In this document: positions 29,738-39,900 of the stretch, piece after piece
How positions within the stretch are numbered: position 1 is the first letter of the stretch
Layout of the letters: each line of letters opens with the position of its first letter
Origin: a virus
DNA: 49,245 nucleotides
Virus record (IMG/VR): IMGVR_UViG_3300024346_000108
Coordinates: 1-49,245 of that record
Strand: one strand, 5' to 3'
Translations under genes and position numbers: made by a program
The notes under the pieces: model-generated
Seen by the model: only the letters and a program-made list of their open reading frames with translations
The model's database searches: none
What the model was told of the DNA's origin: nothing

Positions 29738-32179
29738 CTAAACTGTGCTAAAGTAAAAGTCTCCATTTACTGTACCACCTAACGTTCCTGCTGTTTCTGT
29801 TGCTATTGCAGATGCTGTTGCTGCTGAGCCAGAAAAAAACTTAGGCCCTAAAAGCTGTGATCCGTCTGGAAACAAACCTAGCGTTCTGTAACTATTGTAT
29901 TGACCTAAACCAGTAGTAATATCTGCCCCAGTTGGTCCCCAAATTTTAGATGATATATATGATGTCCCACCTTGAACAACATAATAGTTTTTCCAATTTA
30001 CTCCGTTAACTCCAGAAGCTGTAAAATAAATTTGATTTAACTCATTTTGAATACCATAGCTTGATGCTGCTGTAGTATATGTAGAACTTGCATTGGCTTT
30101 AACATATACTGATCCTGGCCACAATTCAGTTTTTAATAAATCTGTTGCAACTGACATATGTGCACTACTAAATGAAAATAAGCTATCACCACTATTTGTA
30201 TATATAGACATCCTGCCATCGTATCCAACAGTTGTAGTGTTTGTAAGACTAAATCCTGGCAAAAACTCTGTCGTGGACGTTGCTTTGAATCCACTATTAT
30301 TAATAGTAATTGTTCCATCTGTACTACTTCTTTGAAATATTGCACCATTAATTACACCAGTAGATCCATCTAGATAAATTTGATTGTTTGCTGAGCCATT
30401 TGCATATGATTCTATTCTTGCTCCATTAATGCTCCAACCATTTACAAGGAGGCCATCTGAGTTTAATGTACCAAAACCACCAACTCCAGCATTTACAGTT
30501 CCGCTGATTACGGCTTGAGTTGCTTTCATCTGTCCGCTAAAGTTAACGCTAAATGGCGCTGTAGCTAATGTTGTTCCACCTATCCACACACCTCTAGTAT
30601 TATTTGTTCCAGCTGAATGAGCTGGTTGAATGTACATAGCGTTTGATCCAGAACCAACTTTAAATACATTTGTTGTTGCTGTTGATCCAAGATCTATTGT
30701 TACGTTTCCACTTAGGTCCGCCGAAAATACTGGGCTTGAAGTTGTTCCAGAAGGATATATTGTTAAGCCAGGAGTTATATTTTTTGTTCCACCACTAGGT
30801 ATAAAACTAGATGTATTAGAGGATAGCTCAATTCTTGCAGAGTTTTCATCTGCACCAGCTCTTAGCCATGAAGTAAACTTACCGTTTCCAGCTACTAAGT
30901 TTTCAATAGATATTATTCCAGACGTTAAATCTATAAAATTTGCTTTAGCTGGATTTCCAGAACCAAGCTTTGTGTATGTTACAAGGTTGCCGACTTTGTA
31001 GAATTCATTGTTAAGATTGAGTGCGACATAATAAAAATATATTGGTGAGGTATAGACAGTATCTGAGCCCAACCCAGTTGCCTGTCTAAGAGCATCTATT
31101 CCAATAGTTACTTTATTAGATGTTTTATTTACAGCCATATTTCCAACTAGCTTAGATGATATGTCTGATGTCGTTGAGGCTCCTAAGTCTGATGCTGAGG
31201 CATAAATATTTATACCAGCAAAGCCGTCAAAGTCTGTTCCACCACTATAGCTTCCGCCCCAAGATACTGTGACTCCAAAAGGTGCTGCCGCAACAGAAAG
31301 TCCTGTTGGTAGTGTCGGTGCCTCTATTTGTGCAGCTGGTTGCTGAAGTACTGTTACCTGATTTGAAGCGCTAGAAGATCTTGATCTAGAAAATTTATCT
31401 CTTGCTATTAAGTATGCTTGAATTATTGTTCCGCCGCTATATCTGATAGACATTTTGTGCCCTGAGAATCCAGCAGGAACTGACCCAGTATAAACTGGAG
31501 TAAATGTACCAACCTTAACAGAGTTTATATATATATCTACAGCCTCAATATTTGGAGAATAGTATGTAGATGGAGTTGCTGAATTTTTTCCGTCCCAAGT
31601 AACTTCTACCGACTCTACTCCTGCTACTAAAGTTGGTGTAGAAGGTGGAATTAAAAGGCCATTGATGTCGCTATCGTCCGACAAAACAACATCTATGAAA
31701 ACCGCTGCTGATTTGTTACCACTATTATCAATTACTTTAACTGAAAACCTAATTGTCGATACAAAAGTATTTGCAAATATTCCAAGAACTTCTGCGTTTG
31801 TTAGAGTATAGCTTGTTGCTTCAGAGGTAAATACTTTTGTTTGAGATTTTGCTCCTGTAGAGTCAGATATTGTAATCTCATGAGTTTTTGCATCTTTTGA
31901 TGTTGATTTTGTCCAAGAAAATATAAAGCTACCCAGGCTTGGCTTTGCAGACAATCCAGTAATTGGATTTGGTGCTGAAGTGTCTAATAGATTATTGAAT
32001 TCAATAAAAGGTGATCTTAAACCATAGTTTATAGAGTCTGCTTCACCCTTTACTATGTATCTAAATGTAAGCTGCTCTTTGGCTCCAGCCGCTCTATTCT
32101 TAACCTTTATTATCTTAAAAGATTGCTGATCTTCGGTATTAGCGACTTTAGAGTCTAGTACAAAGTCGGGGCCTGGCAT
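29738..32179 (-). CDS. Tail fibre-like protein with FnIII-type domains
   Basis: The 813-residue protein has a beta-rich N-terminus (PGPDFVLDSKVANTEDQQSF), several fibronectin-like sandwiches (for example SAPNPITGLSAKPSLGSFIF and PTLPTGLSVAAAPFGVTVSW) and a C-terminal stretch with repeated short beta turns (TGVINGAIFQRSSTDGTITI) typical of tail fibre or trimeric shaft regions. The end is Ala/Thr/Gly-rich (ATASAIATETAGTLGG). It overlaps the gene upstream by one base and precedes the adhesin by eight. Receptor binding or tail tip structure is inferred. Confidence 0.75.
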   Translation of the reverse strand: MPGPDFVLDSKVANTEDQQSFKIIKVKNRAAGAKEQLTFRYIVKGEADSINYGLRSPFIEFNNLLDTSAPNPITGLSAKPSLGSFIFSWTKSTSKDAKTHEITISDSTGAKSQTKVFTSEATSYTLTNAEVLGIFANTFVSTIRFSVKVIDNSGNKSAAVFIDVVLSDDSDINGLLIPPSTPTLVAGVESVEVTWDGKNSATPSTYYSPNIEAVDIYINSVKVGTFTPVYTGSVPAGFSGHKMSIRYSGGTIIQAYLIARDKFSRSRSSSASNQVTVLQQPAAQIEAPTLPTGLSVAAAPFGVTVSWGGSYSGGTDFDGFAGINIYASASDLGASTTSDISSKLVGNMAVNKTSNKVTIGIDALRQATGLGSDTVYTSPIYFYYVALNLNNEFYKVGNLVTYTKLGSGNPAKANFIDLTSGIISIENLVAGNGKFTSWLRAGADENSARIELSSNTSSFIPSGGTKNITPGLTIYPSGTTSSPVFSADLSGNVTIDLGSTATTNVFKVGSGSNAMYIQPAHSAGTNNTRGVWIGGTTLATAPFSVNFSGQMKATQAVISGTVNAGVGGFGTLNSDGLLVNGWSINGARIESYANGSANNQIYLDGSTGVINGAIFQRSSTDGTITINNSGFKATSTTEFLPGFSLTNTTTVGYDGRMSIYTNSGDSLFSFSSAHMSVATDLLKTELWPGSVYVKANASSTYTTAASSYGIQNELNQIYFTASGVNGVNWKNYYVVQGGTSYISSKIWGPTGADITTGLGQYNSYRTLGLFPDGSQLLGPKFFSGSAATASAIATETAGTLGGTVNGDFYFSTV

Positions 32180-33069
32180 TATGAGACCACCAATCTATAC
32201 TCTATATCTAGTATTCTCCCGAATTCTTTTGTAATAGGGGTACCAAGAACTGCACGACTAATAATTCCATGATCCGCAATATTTGTATCATTATCATTTA
32301 TTCTAAGGCCATCAAAATCTACTGTGGTACTTGTTCCAGTATTTGCCTTAACAGCTAAACCAAACTTTGCTATATACTCATTTGGGCTTCCTACAGATCC
32401 AGCAACTATATCAGACATAGGAATGTTTACTATTCTATGTCCTGCAGAGCCACCAGGTATTCTATACTTATAATAATCCGAATCAGTCTTATACATGTAC
32501 AAATCTATATATTGAAGGTTTGTATTATTCTGATAAAACGCTAATGAGAAAGAATCTGCAACAGAGTAACCGCTGAAATCAAATGTTAGGTTGGTTGACT
32601 TTGCTATAACTTCTGCACCATTTGTTGATGCAATTTGAAAGGAAGTGTTATTAATTTTAGAGTTAGCAGAAGATTCAATGTATGACCCAGCAGTCCATAC
32701 AACATCATTATTAAAATATGTTAGAGCTTTGCTATCATACTGAGTTTGTGCTGTTGAGCCAGGAAATAATCCAACTTCTGAAATTGTTGCTGCTAGTTGT
32801 AGTGGAAGTTCTGCTTTCATAATAATAGTACTATTAGTAAAGTCTATAGAGCTACTAAAGACCTTATACTTATTTACCTCAAACTCTAGCTTACTATCTG
32901 CAACATTAGCAGCAGTAGATCCAATTCCTATTGCTATAAATCTACCTCTGTCCGCTATCTTATCTGCTAGATAGTTAAGTATATGTCTCTTACCTATATT
33001 GGTAACAAGGTTAGGTGTTCTGGCAATCTCTTTGTCGCCGTCCTTAATTACGTAGTATCCACTAATCAT
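32179..33069 (-). CDS. Baseplate or fibre-attachment protein
   Basis: The 296-residue protein starts GYYVIKDGDKEIARTPNLVT, then has GRFIAIGIGSTAANVADSKL (about 42-61), a pattern I know from phage tail proteins near the hub, followed by beta-rich sequence that may form a carbohydrate-binding-like domain (VVWTAGSYIESSANSKINNT). The start overlaps the gene upstream by ATGA. A structural tail-tip role is likely. Confidence 0.68.
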   Translation of the reverse strand: MISGYYVIKDGDKEIARTPNLVTNIGKRHILNYLADKIADRGRFIAIGIGSTAANVADSKLEFEVNKYKVFSSSIDFTNSTIIMKAELPLQLAATISEVGLFPGSTAQTQYDSKALTYFNNDVVWTAGSYIESSANSKINNTSFQIASTNGAEVIAKSTNLTFDFSGYSVADSFSLAFYQNNTNLQYIDLYMYKTDSDYYKYRIPGGSAGHRIVNIPMSDIVAGSVGSPNEYIAKFGLAVKANTGTSTTVDFDGLRINDNDTNIADHGIISRAVLGTPITKEFGRILDIEYRLVVS

Positions 33070-33494
33070 GATTCAGCAATCACCTCATTTCCACTAAGAA
33101 CCTGAACTCCAATAACTTGACTTGCTAGTTCGACTGGTATTAATACTTTAAACTCTAATTCTACGGAATCCGTATATCCACCTGATGTATATAGCGTCCC
33201 ATACTTTCTTGCATTTCCATCTGAGTTTGGAGACTCATATGCATTTTGATACTTAATAAATATGTCTGAGAACTCTGGTGCGGGAAAATCTGTTGGCTGC
33301 TCACCGTCTCCGTCCCCATCTCCATCTCCATCTCCACCACCTGTGACTGGGGTAAAGCCTCTTGAAAATGTGCTTGGCATAACATCAATAAACTTTGAGC
33401 TTACTAAGGCTGCGGCAAGGCTGTCCTGATCTACGGGGATCTTGGACTTGTCCTGTACCTCGTGAATTGTTATTTGTTTGTTGTTTGATACCAT
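33066..33494 (-). CDS. Small tail protein with GDGDGD linker
   Basis: The 142-residue protein has a helical-looking N-terminus (VQDKSKIPVDQDSLAAALVS), a hinge of repeated Gly-Asp (about 52-64) and a C-terminal beta domain (YTDSVELEFKVLIPVELASQ). Gly-Asp repeats often bind calcium or act as flexible linkers. It lies between the tail hub gene and the baseplate-like gene. A TATAAT just before the start is too close to be a normal promoter. Confidence 0.62.
   Translation of the reverse strand: MVSNNKQITIHEVQDKSKIPVDQDSLAAALVSSKFIDVMPSTFSRGFTPVTGGGDGDGDGDGDGEQPTDFPAPEFSDIFIKYQNAYESPNSDGNARKYGTLYTSGGYTDSVELEFKVLIPVELASQVIGVQVLSGNEVIAES
33302..33343 (-). repeat. Short tandem repeat encoding GD hinge
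   Basis: A run of six-base units (GGAGAT on the minus strand with small variants) encodes the Gly-Asp stretch of the small tail protein. Such a run could expand or contract without a frameshift. Confidence 0.7.
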
Positions 33495-33514
33495 AGCTTC
33501 TCCATTATACCAAT

Positions 33515-36500
33515 TTAAGCCAAATAAATCGAACGTAGTGCTACTGAGGTTGAAAGACCATTTTCAAACTCATGTTTTACCGCTCTGACTAAATATCTTT
33601 CTGTTCCAGTATATCCTAGGTCTGGGTGCTTAACGGCCACAACATCTCCAACATCAATAATAGGATTACCAAAAACCTTAAGGTTTACCTCGATATTATT
33701 CTTTGACCAAAACTTGGACAGGAAGTCTGCCAGCTTTTGTACAGACTCTTTTGTCTGAAGCCACTGAGTCTCTATATTAATTATTTGATTAGATTCGTTA
33801 TTTGTATCTCTTATCTCAACAAAGTTTTGACCAGCATTTGCTATTGATACTCCATATATTGCCAATGTATCTCCAGATGATGTTGATAAAGGTATTGTTG
33901 CAGAAGATGTATTTAACACAAAGAACTCTCCTCTAAATGCAGAAAGTCTGCTTGCTACTACTTTTGCCAATCTATTTGTTGGCTCAATTAAAACTGGATA
34001 GGCTTGCTTATAATCTGTTTGTCCACGATACAGCTCACGTATTACATCTCCGAATTCTGTATAGTAGAACTGGCTAGATACAGTATCTGAGTAGTTAAAC
34101 TTTTCAAAGAAAGCCTTGGCTATAAGTTGGCCTCTTGACCTTGATGAAATAAAATCTGGCTTAAATTCTGATCTTGCACCAGAATAAAAATAATCATAAT
34201 ATGCTGTAGATTGTCCACCTACAATAACTCCTACCACAGAAGTATTTGGAATTGGATCTACAGTATCATCTAGCTGAATTGTTGCCCCATTAATAAACAA
34301 AAGAACTGTATTCTTTCCAGTCTCTCTTTTTATTAGAACATCTATTCCATAGAATCCAGACTCAAATATATTTGACTCCAGCGCCTGCGTTTTAACAACT
34401 AGTCCCCCAACAACTTTATGAAGAGCAACCTCTGTCTTATCATTTGAATTTTGCACTGATTTGGTTGATGATACGTGGATTAAGTATCCTGTTTGAGTTG
34501 ATGGGTTCCAAGAAACTACCATTCCGCCAGCCTGCTGAACCCCAGTAGATGTTGTATTGTTAAGATCAAATGCTATCGCTGTTCCAACTTGAGCTATTGC
34601 AGCATCTGCGTGAGATAGCTGCTTCGAAACAATATACAGGTCATCTTTTGATGTTGATGCAGAAAGCTTAAGTGCTGATATATTTGAGCTTCTAGCGGCT
34701 GATCCAACCAAATAATTTATTGTTGATGCTGTTGTTCCAGCCTTATTTAAAGATATCTTATTTGCATTCCAAGAGCTCATCTCTGAGGCTATATTATTGT
34801 TTGGAGTAGCGTTTGTTGCAGATGTCCCAAAAAGCTGTCTCTGGAATGTTCCGTCTGTATTCTTTTTAATTCTCAGCTTTCCAGTTTGTTTAACACTGTA
34901 TGAATGCTTTGCGTATATATCTAGATAGTCGCCATATGATGTAACGTCAATCACTCCAGATGGTGTGCTATATTGAATTGCATCATACTCAATTATTTCT
35001 CCGCCCAACAAAACGTATGAGTTATGTCTGGTTGGAGTAGTCATTGAAAACACTCCAGTATTTGCATACTTAATATACTGGTTTGATCCAGAAGTTTCTA
35101 TTCCCATATATGGGCCAGCAAATAAGGTTGAGGGGGCTGGTTCAGTCCATAGTGGCTGTGAGTCTGCCATCTGAGAACTTCTTAGCGGAATATTGTAAGT
35201 AAGCTTTACGTCACTTAGTCCAGGATTTATTTCAGACTCTAGCTCAATAATATCTGGCTGCTTTGTACCATCTTGGTCATAGTTGAATGTCCATGCTGCT
35301 GATGTTTGATTTTGAAAATATGTTCTATCAAAAAACTTTAATACTCCAGATGCATCAAAGTATGCTACCACTTGAGCTTCACGGCAAAGGTCCTGGAGTG
35401 TTTGCCAGACGGTTCTTGTCTTGTCTCCCCACCAATATAGAGAAGTAAATATGTCAGATTGACAACTTGAAAAGTCATAGTTATTAAAGCCAGCAGCATC
35501 TAGCATTCTCCAAACAATGCTCTGGAATGGTGCATCTTTAATGATAATCTCTGGGCAGTTAACTTCCTGTAGGAACTTGGCACCATCAAGGCATGTTAAT
35601 GAGAAATTGTCATAGTTATTTTCTTTTACTGTTGCTATGTAATACACGCCCTGTTGTATTAAGTAGCTAGAATTATCATTGATCAAGAATGAGACTGTGC
35701 ACTTTACGTCTTTTCCAAGCATCACCTTGTCTGATACTATTGCATCGCCTTTTATAAACTTAACCATGTCATTCTTTTGTATCGAAGATAGCTCAAGGCT
35801 TGCTGAATTAGCAGTAAGCATTCCAACTGGCAGAATGCTTTCTTTTGTAGAGTCGTCTTTATCTAGTGAGACTGATATTATTCTATCGCTTATATCTAAT
35901 ACATATCTAGGTGAAACTTCAATTATTCCAGCATATCCGCCTGAAGTTACAGATACTGTAACCGATGATGCTGTATCTGGGGTGCCAGCCGCTGTATGTG
36001 ATGTAGACCATGTTGTTCCGTTATATAAAACTTCAATCAATCCGTTTGCTGGTGGTGTAGAGTTATAAACAGTCTTTCCATTAAACCCAACGTTAATCGT
36101 TGGGCTAGAGTGACCAGTTTCTACCTTGATTACAAACTTATTGGCTATAATGTTTTGAGCAGCGTCAGATTTGTTTTTATAAGAAATAGTTAGGCTGGCA
36201 TTCCCATTTGTAAGAAAATACTTATATATGTTATTTAGATCTGGGATATAGTTTTTAACTGTAGCAACATTCTTGTCGTTATATACTGTTGTTCCTACTT
36301 TATTGTTATATATTGCTTGAGGAGCATTTTCTCCAAGCATGTAGTATTTGATGCCAGCCTTTGATGGTCGATATTGCTTTACTATTGAAGAGGCTGGAAA
36401 TATCTTTTTTGTTATATCTGTTGCTGGCCATGTATTTGGGGTTACCACAACAGAGTAGGCCATGTCATTCATGTTATATTCAAGGACAGCTTTAGGTACA

Positions 36501-36559
36501 GCCTTGACTGAAGTACTTTCAGAAAGGGTTGTTATAAGTGCTGAGTTTGAACTAAGCAT
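33515..36559 (-). CDS. Tail hub / minor tail protein
   Basis: The 1,014-residue protein follows the distal tail gene. Its N-terminal third is beta-rich, then about 365-395 reads WWGDKTRTVWQTLQDLCREA and VVAYFDASGVLKFFDRTYF, the conserved hub segment of tail-tip proteins related to gp27-type or siphophage Tal proteins. The middle holds a jelly-roll-like insertion, and the last part includes LADFLSKFWSKNNIEVNLKV, then VVAVKHPDLGYTGTERYLVR, also a hub feature. It would form the central ring that connects tail tube and fibres. Confidence 0.8.
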   Translation of the reverse strand: MLSSNSALITTLSESTSVKAVPKAVLEYNMNDMAYSVVVTPNTWPATDITKKIFPASSIVKQYRPSKAGIKYYMLGENAPQAIYNNKVGTTVYNDKNVATVKNYIPDLNNIYKYFLTNGNASLTISYKNKSDAAQNIIANKFVIKVETGHSSPTINVGFNGKTVYNSTPPANGLIEVLYNGTTWSTSHTAAGTPDTASSVTVSVTSGGYAGIIEVSPRYVLDISDRIISVSLDKDDSTKESILPVGMLTANSASLELSSIQKNDMVKFIKGDAIVSDKVMLGKDVKCTVSFLINDNSSYLIQQGVYYIATVKENNYDNFSLTCLDGAKFLQEVNCPEIIIKDAPFQSIVWRMLDAAGFNNYDFSSCQSDIFTSLYWWGDKTRTVWQTLQDLCREAQVVAYFDASGVLKFFDRTYFQNQTSAAWTFNYDQDGTKQPDIIELESEINPGLSDVKLTYNIPLRSSQMADSQPLWTEPAPSTLFAGPYMGIETSGSNQYIKYANTGVFSMTTPTRHNSYVLLGGEIIEYDAIQYSTPSGVIDVTSYGDYLDIYAKHSYSVKQTGKLRIKKNTDGTFQRQLFGTSATNATPNNNIASEMSSWNANKISLNKAGTTASTINYLVGSAARSSNISALKLSASTSKDDLYIVSKQLSHADAAIAQVGTAIAFDLNNTTSTGVQQAGGMVVSWNPSTQTGYLIHVSSTKSVQNSNDKTEVALHKVVGGLVVKTQALESNIFESGFYGIDVLIKRETGKNTVLLFINGATIQLDDTVDPIPNTSVVGVIVGGQSTAYYDYFYSGARSEFKPDFISSRSRGQLIAKAFFEKFNYSDTVSSQFYYTEFGDVIRELYRGQTDYKQAYPVLIEPTNRLAKVVASRLSAFRGEFFVLNTSSATIPLSTSSGDTLAIYGVSIANAGQNFVEIRDTNNESNQIINIETQWLQTKESVQKLADFLSKFWSKNNIEVNLKVFGNPIIDVGDVVAVKHPDLGYTGTERYLVRAVKHEFENGLSTSVALRSIYLA

Positions 36560-36990
36560 TATACCTCTGTCATTTCTATTGATAAATTATAAAAAGTATC
36601 TATTCCACGCTTAACTATTGTGGATTCAAATTGAGAGAATATTACTGTGTATGGACCATTATATGTCCCATCTGCTTTTTTAATTCTTATTTTAAACGAC
36701 CCTTTTCCAAGGTCTGACGCAAAGAATGTCTTTAGGTTATCTACTGACCACGCTGTATCAACTAGGTGTGTTTGAGCTCCAGGAACAAACTGCCAAGAAG
36801 TGCTGAATGTCTTCTTGTCTGCAACATAGTACTTTCTTAGTGTTCCATTAGCCATACGCTTAACATCTTCAATTCTCTCGTTAGCTTCTTCAAGAGGCTC
36901 TCTATTATGTTCTGTAACTTTATTCCATGTTCCGACTGGAGACTCAATCTCAAGGATTGATCCCTTTGGAAGAGTTATTTTAATTGGCAT
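36559..36990 (-). CDS. Distal tail protein
   Basis: The 143-residue protein is a beta-rich single domain (YYVADKKTFSTSWQFVPGAQ about 54-73, then FKIRIKKADGTYNGPYTVIF). It directly follows the tape measure gene and precedes the hub, overlapping each by one base, which is the classic place of the distal tail (Dit-like) protein that forms the ring at the end of the tube. Confidence 0.7.
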   Translation of the reverse strand: MPIKITLPKGSILEIESPVGTWNKVTEHNREPLEEANERIEDVKRMANGTLRKYYVADKKTFSTSWQFVPGAQTHLVDTAWSVDNLKTFFASDLGKGSFKIRIKKADGTYNGPYTVIFSQFESTIVKRGIDTFYNLSIEMTEV

Positions 36991-39900
36991 TATGCGTACC
37001 TAGTCTCCCCTACTCTTTGATTCATCAACTTCATCTTAGCCTCAATTGCATTAGCTATCTGGTTAGGATCTGCATTTGTAGCAACATTTACATTAATGTA
37101 GTAGTTGCATTCTTCGCCGTTCATAGATGAACCTGTTGTCATTGATCTTACCGCAGTCATAAGTCTATCTGAAGATACTACGTTTCCATTCATATTTGGA
37201 ATGAATAGCTCTGGACCAACTTCTCCGACTAGATATGGCATCGCTACCTTACCCATTCCTCCATTACCACGAGCCTGTATCTTGTAGTTCTTCTTAACCA
37301 TTCCACCCATTTGTCTTGGCATAACTTCGCTTGCCTTATAACCATTTGAGGTAAGGAATGCTTCAACTCTATCCTTTGTTATCTTTGTGTCTGTTCCATA
37401 GGGGTCAATTCTGTAAACTTTATTATCGCCCTTCTTTGAGAACTCAACATAGTCATAACCGTCTTTGCTCTTAACACTAAATGTTCCAAAGCTTGTGGAA
37501 AGCTTATTCACAGAGTTGCTTATTTGATCTGGATTTACACTTACTCCACCGCCTGGAATTCCAAACATTTCTGCAATAGTTGTTACATCTTTATATCTTG
37601 TTACAGTTCCACGACCCTTAGCTCCAGGAGTTTTGTATGCCTGCTGAATCTTTCCGTTCTGAACTCTATAATCTGGACCAAGTAGCGTTGCAAGGCTGTC
37701 ACCAAATGCTTTTCCAAACGACTCCATTGTCTTAGTCATAAAGGCGCTGAAGCTTGTTCCAAGAACATCGATCTTGTTTCCAGTTTTACCTAGAAGTTCT
37801 TCTAGCTGCTTGTAAGCAGATAAACTTCCGCTTGCTGCTTCTTCAAACAACTTTCTAAATGTTGAAGCTGACTCAGTAGCATCCTGTCTATATTTTGCAA
37901 TTGTCTTATTGTGCTTTTCAATAAGCTTATTATACCGATCTTCAATAGATTTCTTTTGCTCATCTGTAAGATCCTTGATTGCCTTCTTTTCTTCTTCAAG
38001 CATCTTAAGCTTATCTTCATGAAGCTTAATTTCTCTTTCAGCCTTTTGATCAATTGCATCCTCTGCAAGATCGACTGATCTATCACGCATCTTCTTTTCT
38101 ATGTCTAGGCCAACCATGGCTGCTTCAGCTAGGTTTCCAGTCATCAATGCAACATCTTGTTGCAATCTCATCTTATTGAGATCTGCTTCAAAGTCTGCGG
38201 ATTCTTGCTGTGCTCTTAAGGCTTCCTTTCTAGCACTAGCCTGTTCCTTAATAGCATCAATTGTTTCTCTTTCAGCTTCGATCTGCTTATCTAGAGCTTC
38301 TCTTCTTCTGTCAGCCGCTTCTAACTCATTCTTCATTCTCTTACGTAATGCTGAGATTGAATTATTTTCACCCTGAATTAGCTTGTCGTAATACTTCTGC
38401 AATCCGCTTTGCATGTATGCCTGAGATGCAACAACATTCATTGCATTTTGAGCAGCAATATCAAACTGTCCTGCTACTCCAGATAATGAGCTTGTAAGTC
38501 CCATAGAGTTAGCAGCAGCCATCTGAATTGCCGCAGCTAGATTTCCTGCTCTTTCCCATGCATCATATAGTTCTGGATTTGTTGCTTGAATTGAAGCCAA
38601 TAGCTTTTGTCCAGCTGTTGTAGCCTGAAGTGACTCTATAGTAAGACCCTTCATATTTTCTGGCAAATAGTTAATTACGTTATCTAAGTCTTCAAATGTT
38701 TTTATCTGATTAATTGCAGATGCAGAAAGAAGATCTAGTTGAGAACTAAATCTTTCCCCAAGTGCCTGACTGATGGATCCGCCATCTGTAAGCTTCTTTG
38801 AAATTTCATCAAATGTCTTCTGAGCTGCATTCATTAGCTGATCCATTGCCTGATCTTTATTTGTTATTCCTGCAATGTCTAGCAATACTGGAATAGAAAA
38901 TTCTTCTTGTCCAGCCTGCTCAAATATAGATGCTATAACTGTAGAAGCTGCTTTTTGATCTACGCCTTGTGCTACAAGTGTAGACTTTAGATTTCTTGCA
39001 AACTCTAGGGCCTGTTCTTTTGTATCTATACCCTTAGCTCTTGAAATCTGATCTTTAAATAGCTTCTTTACCTGCTCTTCGACTTTAGCTATCTCATCTG
39101 GACTTGGAAGTCCTGGGACTCCTTGAGCCTGCTTTTGATCTATAAGCTGCTTTGCTAAAGCCTTGCTTGTTTCTACATAAGTCTTAAACTTTGATGCTGC
39201 TGTTAATGCTGCTCCGCCAAATTCATTGAGTGCTTCTTCTGAAACAGAAACATCTGCTCTTGCTTTTCTTAATGATTCTGCATACATGTCATTAAGCTTT
39301 TTAATTCCAAATGCCAGTGCTGTAACAACACCTATTGCTATCATTCCAGGACCTGTTCCCAAGAATGAAAGTGCTGCTCCTAATCTTCCAACCATTCCGC
39401 CAGCCTTCATAAGGCTTCCGCCAACACCCTTAAGGCCCATACCTAAACCTTGAATTGCTGGCACTGCAAATCCTAGTGTCATAGCAAAGTTGGCCATATT
39501 GGAAGCCATTTGGTTTGTTGTACCAGTCATTCCCATCAACATATTTGCTGCTAATCCTGCAGAACCAACTGCGGCACCCATTGTTCCAGCAAATTTTGCT
39601 GCAGACTTTGCAGACTGTCTAATATTCTTTTCTGTTTTTGCTACGGACTTCTCTACATTTTTTACTGGCTCTTCTGCTGCAGCAAATGCTGCGGCTGCTT
39701 GAACTTGTGTGCCCACAGCTCCGCCTGCTGTTGGTACAGCTGTAGGAGCAGCTCTTCTAGAGCTTACAACTCTTCTTTCATCAATTAGCTTTTGAATATC
39801 TTTCTTATCTGCTATTGGAATATCTTTTGCTAGAGGAACAGTTTCTTTAGCTTTCTTATATCTAGCAGCACGTTCTCTAAATGACTTCTTCTTTCCGCCT

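Noticed and set aside
33504-33509. TATAAT box before the GD-hinge tail gene
   Set aside because: It is only ten bases from the start codon and overlaps the ribosome site region; a leaderless mRNA is possible but unsupported.
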